From JBHGBM01 sp041946965 (GTDB taxonomy: Bacteria > Acidobacteriota > Terriglobia > Bryobacterales > Bryobacteraceae): a DNA stretch of 52,958 nt. Positions within the stretch are counted from its first letter, which is position 1, and each line of letters starts with the position of its first letter. A model generated the notes under the pieces. That model had not been told where the DNA came from. It saw nothing but the letters and a program-made list of their open reading frames with translations, and ran no database searches. Made by a program: the position numbers and the translations under genes. Below, piece after piece: positions 16,552-23,274 of the stretch. The stretch is from NCBI GenBank assembly GCA_041946965.1, contig JBHGBM010000033.1, forward strand, positions 1 through 52,958, in the 5' to 3' direction.

Positions 16552-17334
16552 ATGGAGGACGCCGGACAGAAGCTGAAGCGCGCCCGGGAGCGGCTCAACC
16601 TGCGCTATCGCGACGTTGAGGAAGCCAGCCTCCAAATCGCGCAGCGGCACAATAACGACGAGTTCGCCATCGCTCTCAGCCGCCTTTCCGACATTGAAAA
16701 CAAGGGCACCGTTCCCACCATTTACCGGGTTTACTCGTTGTGCGTGATCTACCGCCTGGACGTGCACGAGGTGCTGGAGTGGTACGGGGTCGAGCTGACG
16801 GCGCTGCCCGCCGACGCGGCCAGCATCAGCATCGAGCGCACTCACCTGGTCGGCTTCAGCGCCAACGGATATGGCGATGCGCAACTGCCGCTCTCGCTCG
16901 ATCCCGGCATCGACTTCCGGCGCACCACGTACCTCAGCCGCATGATCCAGCGCTGGGGCAAGCTGCCCCTGGCCCTGTTGGCCGGCCTGGATGTCAAGAA
17001 TCAGCGCTACGCCTTCATCGGCTCCGAAGACTGGTCGATGTACCCGCTGCTCCAGCCCGGATCGCTGGTGCTGATCGATGAGACCCGGCGCAAGGTGGCG
17101 GCGGGCGGTTGGAGCAACGAGTTCGAGCGCCCCATCTACTTCCTGGAACACCGTCAGGGCTACCTTTGCGGCTGGTGCACGCTGGCGGACAACAAGCTGG
17201 TGGTGCAGCCGCACCCCGCCTCCCTGTGCGCGCCCGAGGTGTTCGCCTTTCCCGAGGATGTGGACGTGGTGGGCCAGGTGACCGGCGTGGCTATGCTTCT
17301 GGATCAGGGACGGCGACGCCGTGCTCGCGCCTGA
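16552..17334 (+). CDS. XRE-family regulator with S24/LexA-like C-terminal domain
   Basis: 260 residues. N-terminal helix-turn-helix at about 5-75 (GQKLKRARERLNLRYRDVEE through LSDIENKGTVPTIYRVYSL), a linker, and a C-terminal beta domain containing SEDWSMYPLLQPGSLVLID (158-176), which matches the S24 peptidase/LexA signature around the nucleophile Ser (Ser162). I see no clear partner Lys in the usual spacing, so self-cleavage is doubtful. The start is fixed by the promoter above. Its last 44 bases overlap the convergent gene 17291-17749. It is the only obvious regulator of the small island that follows. Confidence 0.8.
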   Translation: MEDAGQKLKRARERLNLRYRDVEEASLQIAQRHNNDEFAIALSRLSDIENKGTVPTIYRVYSLCVIYRLDVHEVLEWYGVELTALPADAASISIERTHLVGFSANGYGDAQLPLSLDPGIDFRRTTYLSRMIQRWGKLPLALLAGLDVKNQRYAFIGSEDWSMYPLLQPGSLVLIDETRRKVAAGGWSNEFERPIYFLEHRQGYLCGWCTLADNKLVVQPHPASLCAPEVFAFPEDVDVVGQVTGVAMLLDQGRRRRARA

Positions 17335-17749
17335 GCAGTTCCAGCAGAATCTCCAGGTCGGCAAGATATAGCTGCCGTTCCGTTTCTCTCGCCATGCCCG
17401 GGACGAAATTGCGGTAGGGCGCATAGCGCACCCAGGTCTCCAGAACCGTCCTCAGCGGCGTTTCCAGTCCCGAGAGATATTCGTCGAGTTCGGTTTTCTG
17501 GTGCTCGAGCGGGTAGCAGAGCCATTCCGCGAAGGTCTGCTCGTGGCTCTCCCGCAGAGTGCGGTCGGATTCCTCTTCGCCGAACACTTGCGCCAGCCCA
17601 TGATGCTGGTAGGCGCCGGTATTCTGATCGCGCAGCGAGGCCAGGTACGCCAGCCGGCCGAAGGTAGTCGGAATCCGCAGCAGCGTGTGACGCCACAGGT
17701 CCGCCGCCGCTCCGCGCGGAAACTTATCGCTGGGCTCGCCGCGGATCAT
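17291..17749 (-). CDS. Conserved-looking hypothetical protein
   Basis: 152 residues from the ATG at 17749 (191 if the codon at 17866 is used). The later start is preferred: a TATAAT box (minus strand, 17764-17759) lies only about 9 bases before it, which suggests a leaderless mRNA, and the residues upstream look like translated promoter. The text has features of a real globular protein (LWRHTLLRIPTTFGRLAYLASLRD, YQHHGLAQVFGEEESDRTLRESHEQTFAEWL). From memory similar proteins recur as unnamed paralogues in Bryobacterales, but I cannot name a domain. It converges with and overlaps the XRE gene by 44 bases. Confidence 0.65.
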   Translation of the reverse strand: MIRGEPSDKFPRGAAADLWRHTLLRIPTTFGRLAYLASLRDQNTGAYQHHGLAQVFGEEESDRTLRESHEQTFAEWLCYPLEHQKTELDEYLSGLETPLRTVLETWVRYAPYRNFVPGMARETERQLYLADLEILLELLRREHGVAVPDPEA

Positions 17750-17929
17750 TAAATCTTGATTATATACCGGATTAAGCAAGCGCAATCCAGCACCGGTGTT
17801 TCTCCAATCCCAGGCATGCGCCGGCGCTGTTCGAGATTCGGAAAATCTCTGCCAAAATCGCCTCACACGCCTGTGAATCGGCTAGTCTGGTTTTCTCGTT
17901 AGCCCAAACCAAGCCAAGGAGAAAACACT

Positions 17930-18046
17930 ATGTTCCGCAAAGCTTTGATGCTCGTGATGCTCGCGTTTTCGTTCTTCGCCACCTCCCGGGTGACCGAGGC
18001 CCTCGACCCGATCCCGGAATGCCTGCCGTGCCCCTGGCAGAAGTAG
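17930..18046 (+). CDS. Small secreted peptide, tandem copy 1
   Basis: 38 residues. Good Shine-Dalgarno AAGGAG at 17916-17921, 8 bases before the ATG. Residues 1-24 form a short signal peptide (basic MFRK, hydrophobic core LMLVMLAFSFF, T-E-A before the cut), leaving a 14-residue mature peptide of sequence LDPIPECLPCPWQK with a C-x-x-C motif (C31, C34) and a Trp. Copy 2 lies 47 bases downstream with an identical mature part. I do not recognise the family. Possible roles: signalling peptide, disulfide or metal-binding peptide, or precursor of a modified product. Confidence 0.75.
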   Translation: MFRKALMLVMLAFSFFATSRVTEALDPIPECLPCPWQK

Positions 18047-18093
18047 TGCGAACGCGTTAACTCGAATCGATCAAAGGAGAAAAAGCAAAAGCC

Positions 18094-18210
18094 ATGTTCC
18101 GCAAAGCCCTGATGCTCATGATGCTGGCGTTCTCGTTCTTGGCCACCTCCCAGGTGACCGAGGCCCTCGACCCGATCCCGGAATGCCTGCCCTGCCCCTG
18201 GCAGAAGTAG
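18094..18210 (+). CDS. Small secreted peptide, tandem copy 2
   Basis: 38 residues, near-identical to copy 1, with its own Shine-Dalgarno (AAAGGAGAAAA, 18074-18084). There are eight nucleotide differences between the copies. Five are synonymous; the three amino-acid changes (V9M, F16L, R20Q) all fall in the signal peptide, and the mature 14 residues are unchanged. That pattern supports translation and purifying selection on the mature peptide. A 7-TM protein starts 53 bases downstream on the same strand. Confidence 0.78.
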   Translation: MFRKALMLMMLAFSFLATSQVTEALDPIPECLPCPWQK

Positions 18211-18242
18211 CTCTCGCGTCCTGTTAAGACGATGCTAGAATC

Positions 18243-18261
18243 GGGGAGAGTTACGCTCCCC
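18243..18261 (+). promoter_or_regulatory. Stem-loop holding the Shine-Dalgarno of the 7-TM gene
   Basis: GGGGAG (18243-18248) can pair with CTCCCC (18256-18261) around a 7-nt loop, ending 2 bases before the ATG at 18264. GGGGAG is also the only Shine-Dalgarno-like element for that gene. It may damp translation of the 7-TM protein relative to the peptides, or act as a weak attenuator. Confidence 0.35.
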
Positions 18262-18263
18262 TT

Positions 18264-19043
18264 ATGCCCGGAAATATCGACCCGGCTCTTGTTTTCCGGT
18301 GGATAACCCTGAGTGGGGTCGCGTTGACGGCCATACGTCTTCTCTGGGCCGGCCTGCATCGCAGATACCGCGTCTTTTTCGCGTTTCTGGTGTTCATGGT
18401 CTGCCGGTCCGGGCTCCTGATGGCCTGCGACGTGCGCGGCTGGTGGTATGCAAGGATCTGGATCGTCACCGAGCCGGTGCTCTGGGTCTTTTACGTCGCG
18501 CTCGTTCTGGAGCTGTATTCTCTGATTCTGCAAAGCCATAAGGGCCTCTACACGCTTGGCCGCTGGGCTCTGTACGCCGCTCTGGCCATCGCCCTCGCCC
18601 TCTCGCTTTTCTCCCTCGCCGCGCCGGCGCGCGATCCTTTCAATCAATCCCGCCTGATCGCCCTCCTGCTGGTCATCGAGCGCGGGCTGCTGCTCAGTGT
18701 CGTGCTGTTTCTGATCCTGATGCTGGCCTTCCTCTCGCGGTATCCCATCACGCTAACCAGGAACGTCCTCATTCACAGTATCGTTTACTCCCTGTTTTTC
18801 TTGAGCTACACCCTGGCGTTCCTCATCCGTAGCATGCTGGGCTACCAGGTCGCCAAGCCCGTAAACCTAGCCCTCAGCGGGGTTTCCGCGCTCTGCGCAC
18901 TGACCTGGGCGGTCCTGCTCTCTCCCGCCGGGGAGCACCGGCCTATCCGGCTCCGCGGCGTCTGGAGCCGTTCCCGGGAACGGGTGCTGGTCGAGCAACT
19001 CGACAGCATCAACGCCGCCCTGCTTCGCGCCGCGCGAAAATAG
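18264..19043 (+). CDS. Seven-transmembrane protein of unknown function
   Basis: 259 residues with seven hydrophobic segments at about 10-30, 35-55, 63-90, 100-120, 128-156, 165-187 and 197-217, and a basic C-terminal tail (VWSRSRERVLVEQLDSINAALLRAARK). I recognise no enzyme motif. The 7-TM layout with short loops resembles small bacterial membrane proteins of unassigned function rather than a transporter. It follows the duplicated secreted peptides on the same strand, so a receptor or export/processing link is possible, but nothing in the sequence proves it. A 100-base gap with its own promoter follows. Confidence 0.65.
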   Translation: MPGNIDPALVFRWITLSGVALTAIRLLWAGLHRRYRVFFAFLVFMVCRSGLLMACDVRGWWYARIWIVTEPVLWVFYVALVLELYSLILQSHKGLYTLGRWALYAALAIALALSLFSLAAPARDPFNQSRLIALLLVIERGLLLSVVLFLILMLAFLSRYPITLTRNVLIHSIVYSLFFLSYTLAFLIRSMLGYQVAKPVNLALSGVSALCALTWAVLLSPAGEHRPIRLRGVWSRSRERVLVEQLDSINAALLRAARK

Positions 19044-19060
19044 GACCAAAAATAGTACTA

Positions 19061-19108
19061 ATTTCCTAGGGAAATACAATTGCTTTTGGGCGGAAATCCG
19101 GTTATTCT
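19061..19108 (+). promoter_or_regulatory. Inverted repeat and promoter upstream of the one-TM gene
   Basis: ATTTCC-TAG-GGAAAT (19061-19075) is a 6-bp-arm inverted repeat. It is followed by TTGCTT (19080-19085), a 17-base spacer and TATTCT (19103-19108). The predicted start is near 19115, placing the repeat centre at about -47, a position used by activators. The gene at 19144 has GAGGAGAGG upstream of its ATG. Confidence 0.45.
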
Positions 19109-19143
19109 CTGCCGTAAGCGGTCGAGGAGAGGAAGAGGATAGA

Positions 19144-19662
19144 ATGAACCCGATACTCATTGCTTTGCTGATATGCCTGGGGCTGGCGATCATTCTGGCG
19201 GCCCTGCTCCGCAAAATGATGTCCCCCGACAAGCCGGCCAGCGCGGATTGGGTCGAGAGGTTTTCCGTCGAGCGTTACCGTCCCATGGAGCGGCTGCTCG
19301 ACGAGCGCGATTTTGTCTTCCTGGCCTCCCAGCCGGGCTATGAACCATCCATGAAGCGCCGCCTGCGCGCAGCGCGCCGCAAGGCGTTCCGCGGCTACTT
19401 GAGGGGCCTGCGACGCGATTTCGGCCGCCTGTATGGCGCGGTCAACCTGCTCCTCGTCCATGCTCCCGAGGACCGGCCGGAGCTCGCCGCCACGCTGCTG
19501 AAGCAGCGCGCCATGTTCCAGTGGGGCGTGATGCTGGTGGAAGGCCGCCTGCTCCTGCATGCCTGCGGAATCGGCGCCGTGGATGTTCGTGGGTTGCTCG
19601 GCGTGCTGGATTCCATGCGGCTCGAGGTGCGGCAGTTGTCGACGGCCGGCGCCGCGGCATAA
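19144..19662 (+). CDS. Single-pass membrane hypothetical protein
   Basis: 172 residues. One N-terminal transmembrane helix (PILIALLICLGLAIILAALL), then a cytoplasmic helical domain rich in Arg/Lys (MKRRLRAARRKAFRGYLRGLRRDFGRLY) and Leu. The basic helical region could bind lipid head groups or nucleic acid. I know no named family. It has its own promoter and ends 4 bases from the convergent dehydrogenase. It probably belongs to the same accessory island as the peptides and 7-TM protein. Confidence 0.6.
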   Translation: MNPILIALLICLGLAIILAALLRKMMSPDKPASADWVERFSVERYRPMERLLDERDFVFLASQPGYEPSMKRRLRAARRKAFRGYLRGLRRDFGRLYGAVNLLLVHAPEDRPELAATLLKQRAMFQWGVMLVEGRLLLHACGIGAVDVRGLLGVLDSMRLEVRQLSTAGAAA

Positions 19663-19666
19663 ACCG

Positions 19667-20743
19667 CTATATCTCGATCACGTGCTTGATGCCGCCCGCC
19701 GCCCCCGCCACGGGTTCGCGGAACCGCTCCAGCGGCCAGCGGGCGCTGATCAGGCTTCGCACCGCCCCCGGCCAGCGCCGCAGGAAGATTCCGAGGTGCC
19801 GTATGGCGGCTTTGAAGGCGTCCGGGCCCGCATTCACCGTCCCCAGAATCAACTGGTTCTTCATCAAGAGGTTCAGACCCAGCGGAGTCCAGTCCACCTG
19901 CACGTCCGAGCCCGGTACGCCGGTAAAAATGAACACGCCGTTGGGTCCCAGGTGGCGCCACAGGTCGAAGGCCGCCAGCGGCACGCCCGCGGCTTCATAG
20001 ACCACGTCGATGCCGCCAACGCGCTCCGCCAGGCGCTCCGGCGTCACGATTGCCGAAGACACGTATTCGGCTCCTATAGCTTCGGCGATCCAGGCCTTCA
20101 CATTGGGCGGCCGCGATCGGGAATACACCCAGGTTTGGAAGCCTTCCTCGATCAGCGCCATGGCCCCGAGCAGGCCCACCGGACCGGCCCCCAGCACGAC
20201 CGCGCGGCGCGTGGCGCGCTCCCACGGCAAGCGGCGCTCGATGGCGCGCAGCTCAGCCAGGGGCTTTTCCGCCACCGTGAGCGGTTCCACCAGCACGGCG
20301 ATCTCGCGCAGTTCGGGCGGCACGGCATAGAGATACCGCGCCTCCTCCACCACCAGGTCCGTCATGAAGCCGTGGTAATCCTGGATGCCGCGCTCGCGGT
20401 ACCGTCCGGTCATGCAGAAATCCTGCCGGCCCGCGCGGCAAGCCGCGCAACCCGGAACCGCGCAGGGCAGCCTCACCATCCCTACCGCCAGATCGCCTGG
20501 CCGGAAGTGTGCCGCCTCCGGCCCCGCCTCCACGACCTCCCCCAGCGATTCGTGGCCAAGCACGAAATAATCGCAGCCCGGCGGCGCGGCGCCGAATCGG
20601 AAATCGCACAGGTCGCGGTCCGTGCCGCACACCCCGACTTCCAGCATGCGCAGCTTCACCGAAGAGGGTGTCTCAATGCGCGGCTCGGGATGCTCGACGA
20701 GGCGCACTTCGCGCCGCTGGGGGAACACCGCTACGGCGCGCAT
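19667..20743 (-). CDS. Zinc-type dehydrogenase, glucose 1-dehydrogenase-like
   Basis: 358 residues, MDR superfamily. Catalytic zinc ligands Cys39 (GVCGTDRD), His64 and Glu65 (LGHESLGEV); the structural-zinc lobe keeps four Cys (LPCAVPGCAACRAGRQDFC); nucleotide-binding GAGPVGLLG follows. CGTDRD, the long PEL...VEPLTVAEK segment and the Rossmann spacing resemble the archaeal-type glucose/galactose 1-dehydrogenases. It oxidises an aldose to the lactone with NAD(P). The start overlaps the stop of the Tat-exported PLP protein by one base (TGATG), so the two are co-translated. The sugar specificity is inferred. Confidence 0.82.
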   Translation of the reverse strand: MRAVAVFPQRREVRLVEHPEPRIETPSSVKLRMLEVGVCGTDRDLCDFRFGAAPPGCDYFVLGHESLGEVVEAGPEAAHFRPGDLAVGMVRLPCAVPGCAACRAGRQDFCMTGRYRERGIQDYHGFMTDLVVEEARYLYAVPPELREIAVLVEPLTVAEKPLAELRAIERRLPWERATRRAVVLGAGPVGLLGAMALIEEGFQTWVYSRSRPPNVKAWIAEAIGAEYVSSAIVTPERLAERVGGIDVVYEAAGVPLAAFDLWRHLGPNGVFIFTGVPGSDVQVDWTPLGLNLLMKNQLILGTVNAGPDAFKAAIRHLGIFLRRWPGAVRSLISARWPLERFREPVAGAAGGIKHVIEI

Positions 20744-22248
20744 CAGATCCAGTGCCGGCGCGCGGTGAAGCGCGCCCTCCCGTACTCGCCCAGGTCCACT
20801 TCGCCTACCATGCCCGCACCCTCCAGAGCGCCTTCGAACCGATAGGCCAATGCAGTACCCTCGTACCGGTGCGTGCTGCGCAGCAGCACGCGGCCGCCCT
20901 CGCGCGAGCCGCGCACTTCGCCGGAGAGCAACTCGCCCCTGTGCCGCCCTACGATGCGGCCGTCCCGCTCCTCCAGAAAGAGGCTATGGGAGGCTTCACC
21001 CCGGACGAATCGGATCTCCACGTCCCACTCTCCGGAAACCGGCTGGCCCTCGCCCGCGCGGGGAGCGGGCCGGCGCGGGGGGTTGCTCAACACCTCGTAG
21101 ATGCGCGCGGCCGCCACGCGGTCCTCGCCGGGCATCATCATGTAGGGCATGACGGTGAGCGAGTGTTCCGCGGCGGGCACGATGAGGCGCGGCCTGCCCT
21201 CCAGCAGAGCTCCTGCTATTTCTTCGCCTGTGGCGCCTACCCGCGCCGGGTCGAAGGAAATACGCAACTGCGGCGCGTAGTTGGAGGGGGTGGCCGGCTG
21301 GAGCACCTCCGTGCGCACCGTGGGAACCGTCTCCACCTTCTCCCGAATGCTGGCCAGCCACGACTCCCACTGTTTCCATTCCCTGGCGTGGTCGCGGGCC
21401 ACCCAGGCTTCCACCGCGGCCAGCATGCCCATAATCTCTTCCTTACCCACCTTCAGGGAGCGGCCGAAGGCGTGGTGCGGGGCGGAGTTCAGCCAGGCGG
21501 CTTGCAGCAGGTCCTTGCGGCCCAGCAGCAACCCGGCGCATTGGGGCCCTCGCAGGCACTTGCCGCCGCTGTAGGCCGTCATGTCGGCGCCGCGGGAGAG
21601 ATACGGGTCGGGAATTATCAGGCGCTCGGCCGCGGCATCCACAATCAGGGGAATACCCCGCGCGTGCGCCGCCTGCGCCATCTCCTCAAGCGGCATGGGG
21701 TGCCGCGCCATGGAATCGCCCAGCAGCGCCACCATGGCGGTATCGGAATCGAGTGCGTCCAGGTACTGCTCGCGCGAATGAACGGTGACGATGCGCACCC
21801 CGAGCATGCGGATGGCGTGGTCATAGACGTTGCGCGACTCACGCGGCATGACCACCTTCTTGCGCATGCCGTCCAGGACGGGAAGGCGCTGCATCCTCTC
21901 CGGGTTCGCACCCGCCAGACACGCCGCCGTGGCGTGGGTAAGCGCCGCCGCACACCCGGCCGTGACGATCCCCCACTCGGCCCGGGTCAGCTCCGCCAGG
22001 CGGCGCCCCACCGCCTCCATCAGTTCGTCGAGGTGAACGTAATGGCGGGAGGCCTCGTCCATGGCGCGCTTGACCTCGGGCAGGGTCTGCGAGCCGCTGA
22101 TGATGGTGAACGTGCCCTTGCAGTTGATCACCGGCTCCACCCCGATGCGCTGGTAGATATTGGGAGCGGGCATCCCCCGCAGGGGCAGGCGGCCGGCCAG
22201 GGCCGTAAGCAGGCCCCCGGCGCCGCGGAAAATCTGCCGCCGATTCAT
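20743..22248 (-). CDS. Tat-exported SelA-fold PLP-dependent enzyme with extra C-terminal beta domain
   Basis: 501 residues. Twin-arginine leader (MNRRQIFRGAGGLLTALAG), then a SelA/DgaE-like fold-type I PLP domain: VNCKGTFTIISGSQTLP-like opening, LIVDAAAE (PLP-binding Asp204) and the Schiff-base Lys230 in AYSGGKCLRGPQCAG. Residues about 395-501 form an added domain of beta character (SGEWDVEIRF, GRIVGRHRGELLSGEVRGS). The nearest characterised relatives are D-glucosaminate-6-phosphate ammonia-lyase and selenocysteine synthase. An exported PLP enzyme is unusual and fits Tat. Paired with a sugar dehydrogenase, an amino-sugar or hydroxy-amino-acid lyase role is plausible. It is not a housekeeping SelA. 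Confidence 0.8.
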   Translation of the reverse strand: MNRRQIFRGAGGLLTALAGRLPLRGMPAPNIYQRIGVEPVINCKGTFTIISGSQTLPEVKRAMDEASRHYVHLDELMEAVGRRLAELTRAEWGIVTAGCAAALTHATAACLAGANPERMQRLPVLDGMRKKVVMPRESRNVYDHAIRMLGVRIVTVHSREQYLDALDSDTAMVALLGDSMARHPMPLEEMAQAAHARGIPLIVDAAAERLIIPDPYLSRGADMTAYSGGKCLRGPQCAGLLLGRKDLLQAAWLNSAPHHAFGRSLKVGKEEIMGMLAAVEAWVARDHAREWKQWESWLASIREKVETVPTVRTEVLQPATPSNYAPQLRISFDPARVGATGEEIAGALLEGRPRLIVPAAEHSLTVMPYMMMPGEDRVAAARIYEVLSNPPRRPAPRAGEGQPVSGEWDVEIRFVRGEASHSLFLEERDGRIVGRHRGELLSGEVRGSREGGRVLLRSTHRYEGTALAYRFEGALEGAGMVGEVDLGEYGRARFTARRHWI

Positions 22249-22286
22249 ATTCGCCTCCGCGCGCGAACCGTCGCTCGCGCGATTGG

Positions 22287-22292
22287 TATAAT
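22287..22292 (+). promoter_or_regulatory. -10 box upstream of yjbQ
   Basis: TATAAT in the divergent gap between the PLP enzyme and yjbQ, 68 bases before the yjbQ ATG. No convincing -35 box is visible at 16-18 bases upstream, so activator help or a short extended -10 is possible. Confidence 0.4.
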
Positions 22293-22359
22293 CATAAAAC
22301 GGTTCTTAACGCATTCCCAGGCATCTAACTATGGGAACACTCAGGGGAGGAAAGTGTAC

Positions 22360-22824
22360 ATGGAGACGGGCGTGAAAATGGAGGAACAGACCGGCATCCG
22401 CATGTTCAGCCGCGTTTTGGACTGGATTACGAACGACCGGGTGCAGCTCATCAACATCACCGAACGCATCAACGAAATCGTTCGCAAGAGTGGGATTCGA
22501 GACGGTCTGGTACACCTGCAATCGCTGCACACCACCACCGCCGTGTTTCTGAACGAATGGCAGGACGCGCTGCTTGTGGACGTGCGCACGTTCATCGAGG
22601 GCCTGGTGGACCGCGAGGCCGCGTGGCGCCACAACGATCCCCGCTACTCCGATTGTGAGCGGGCCAATGCCGACGCCCACCTGCGCGGCATGCTCCTGGG
22701 ACAGAGTCTCTGTCTCCAGGTGCGCAACGCCGCCGTGCTGCTGGGGACCTGGCAGAGCATTATACTGGCCGAATTCGACGGTCCGCGCAGCCGTTCCATG
22801 TCGGTCCTGGTCTCCGGCGTGTGA
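22360..22824 (+). CDS. yjbQ: YjbQ/UPF0047 family protein (thiamin-phosphate synthase-like side activity)
   Basis: 154 residues. Family blocks visible: HLQSLHTTTAVFLNEWQDALLVDV (residues near 48-72) with the conserved His and Asn/Glu set, HNDPRYSDCERANADAHLRGMLLGQS, and the terminal LGTWQSIILAEFDGPRSR. E. coli YjbQ can replace thiamin-phosphate synthase weakly, but the true function is unknown. The ATG at 22360 has GGGGAGG 10 bases upstream, which decides it over downstream Met7. Four bases separate its stop from the DUF2203 gene, so the two are an operon. Confidence 0.85.
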   Translation: METGVKMEEQTGIRMFSRVLDWITNDRVQLINITERINEIVRKSGIRDGLVHLQSLHTTTAVFLNEWQDALLVDVRTFIEGLVDREAAWRHNDPRYSDCERANADAHLRGMLLGQSLCLQVRNAAVLLGTWQSIILAEFDGPRSRSMSVLVSGV

Positions 22825-22828
22825 TACG

Positions 22829-23269
22829 ATGCCGCGCCGCTTCACGCTCGCCGAGGCTGAGAGCCTGCTGCCCACGCTCAGGCCGCTGCTGAGCGAAGCC
22901 GCCGGGGTGAAGTCGGAATACGACCGCGCCGCGCGATGCTTTGACGGGCTGTTGCAGCGCATTATGCTCATGGGCGGGCTGGCGCCGGACCGCGAGGAGG
23001 CGGCCGAAAGCCGCCACGCACGCGACCGCGCCGGCGAGCGGCTCAAGCGCATCGTCGAGAAGATCGAGCAGAACGGCTGCGTGCTGAAGGATTTGGATAT
23101 CGGCCTGGTGGACTTCCCCACCGTGTTTCGCGGCGAGGAAGTCTATCTCTGCTGGAAGATGGACGAGCCGCGCATCGCCTGGTGGCACGGCGTGGAAGAG
23201 GGCTTCGCCGGGCGGAAACCGATCGACCGGGAGTTCCGCGAGAAGCACCAGGGCGACAAGCCGCACTGA
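22829..23269 (+). CDS. DUF2203 family protein
   Basis: 146 residues. FTLAEAESLLPTLRPLL at the N-terminus and VKDLDIGLVDFPTVFRGEEVYLCWKMDEPRIAWWHGVEEGFAGRKPID-type C-terminal half are the recognisable DUF2203 pattern (here given by key residues: DFP, CWK, WWH, GFAGR). Function unknown in the family. The helical N-half could be a dimerisation region. Cotranscribed with yjbQ; ends 5 bases from the convergent bshA. Confidence 0.82.
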   Translation: MPRRFTLAEAESLLPTLRPLLSEAAGVKSEYDRAARCFDGLLQRIMLMGGLAPDREEAAESRHARDRAGERLKRIVEKIEQNGCVLKDLDIGLVDFPTVFRGEEVYLCWKMDEPRIAWWHGVEEGFAGRKPIDREFREKHQGDKPH

Positions 23270-23274
23270 CTCGT

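Noticed and set aside
17750..17929. tRNA or structured RNA in the gap before the peptides
   Set aside because: No cloverleaf or CCA-adjacent acceptor stem could be traced; only a -10-like box for the minus-strand gene was seen.
20743..22248. Selenocysteine synthase SelA for a selenoprotein system
   Set aside because: Twin-Arg leader, added C-terminal domain and no selB/selC nearby; only the fold is shared.
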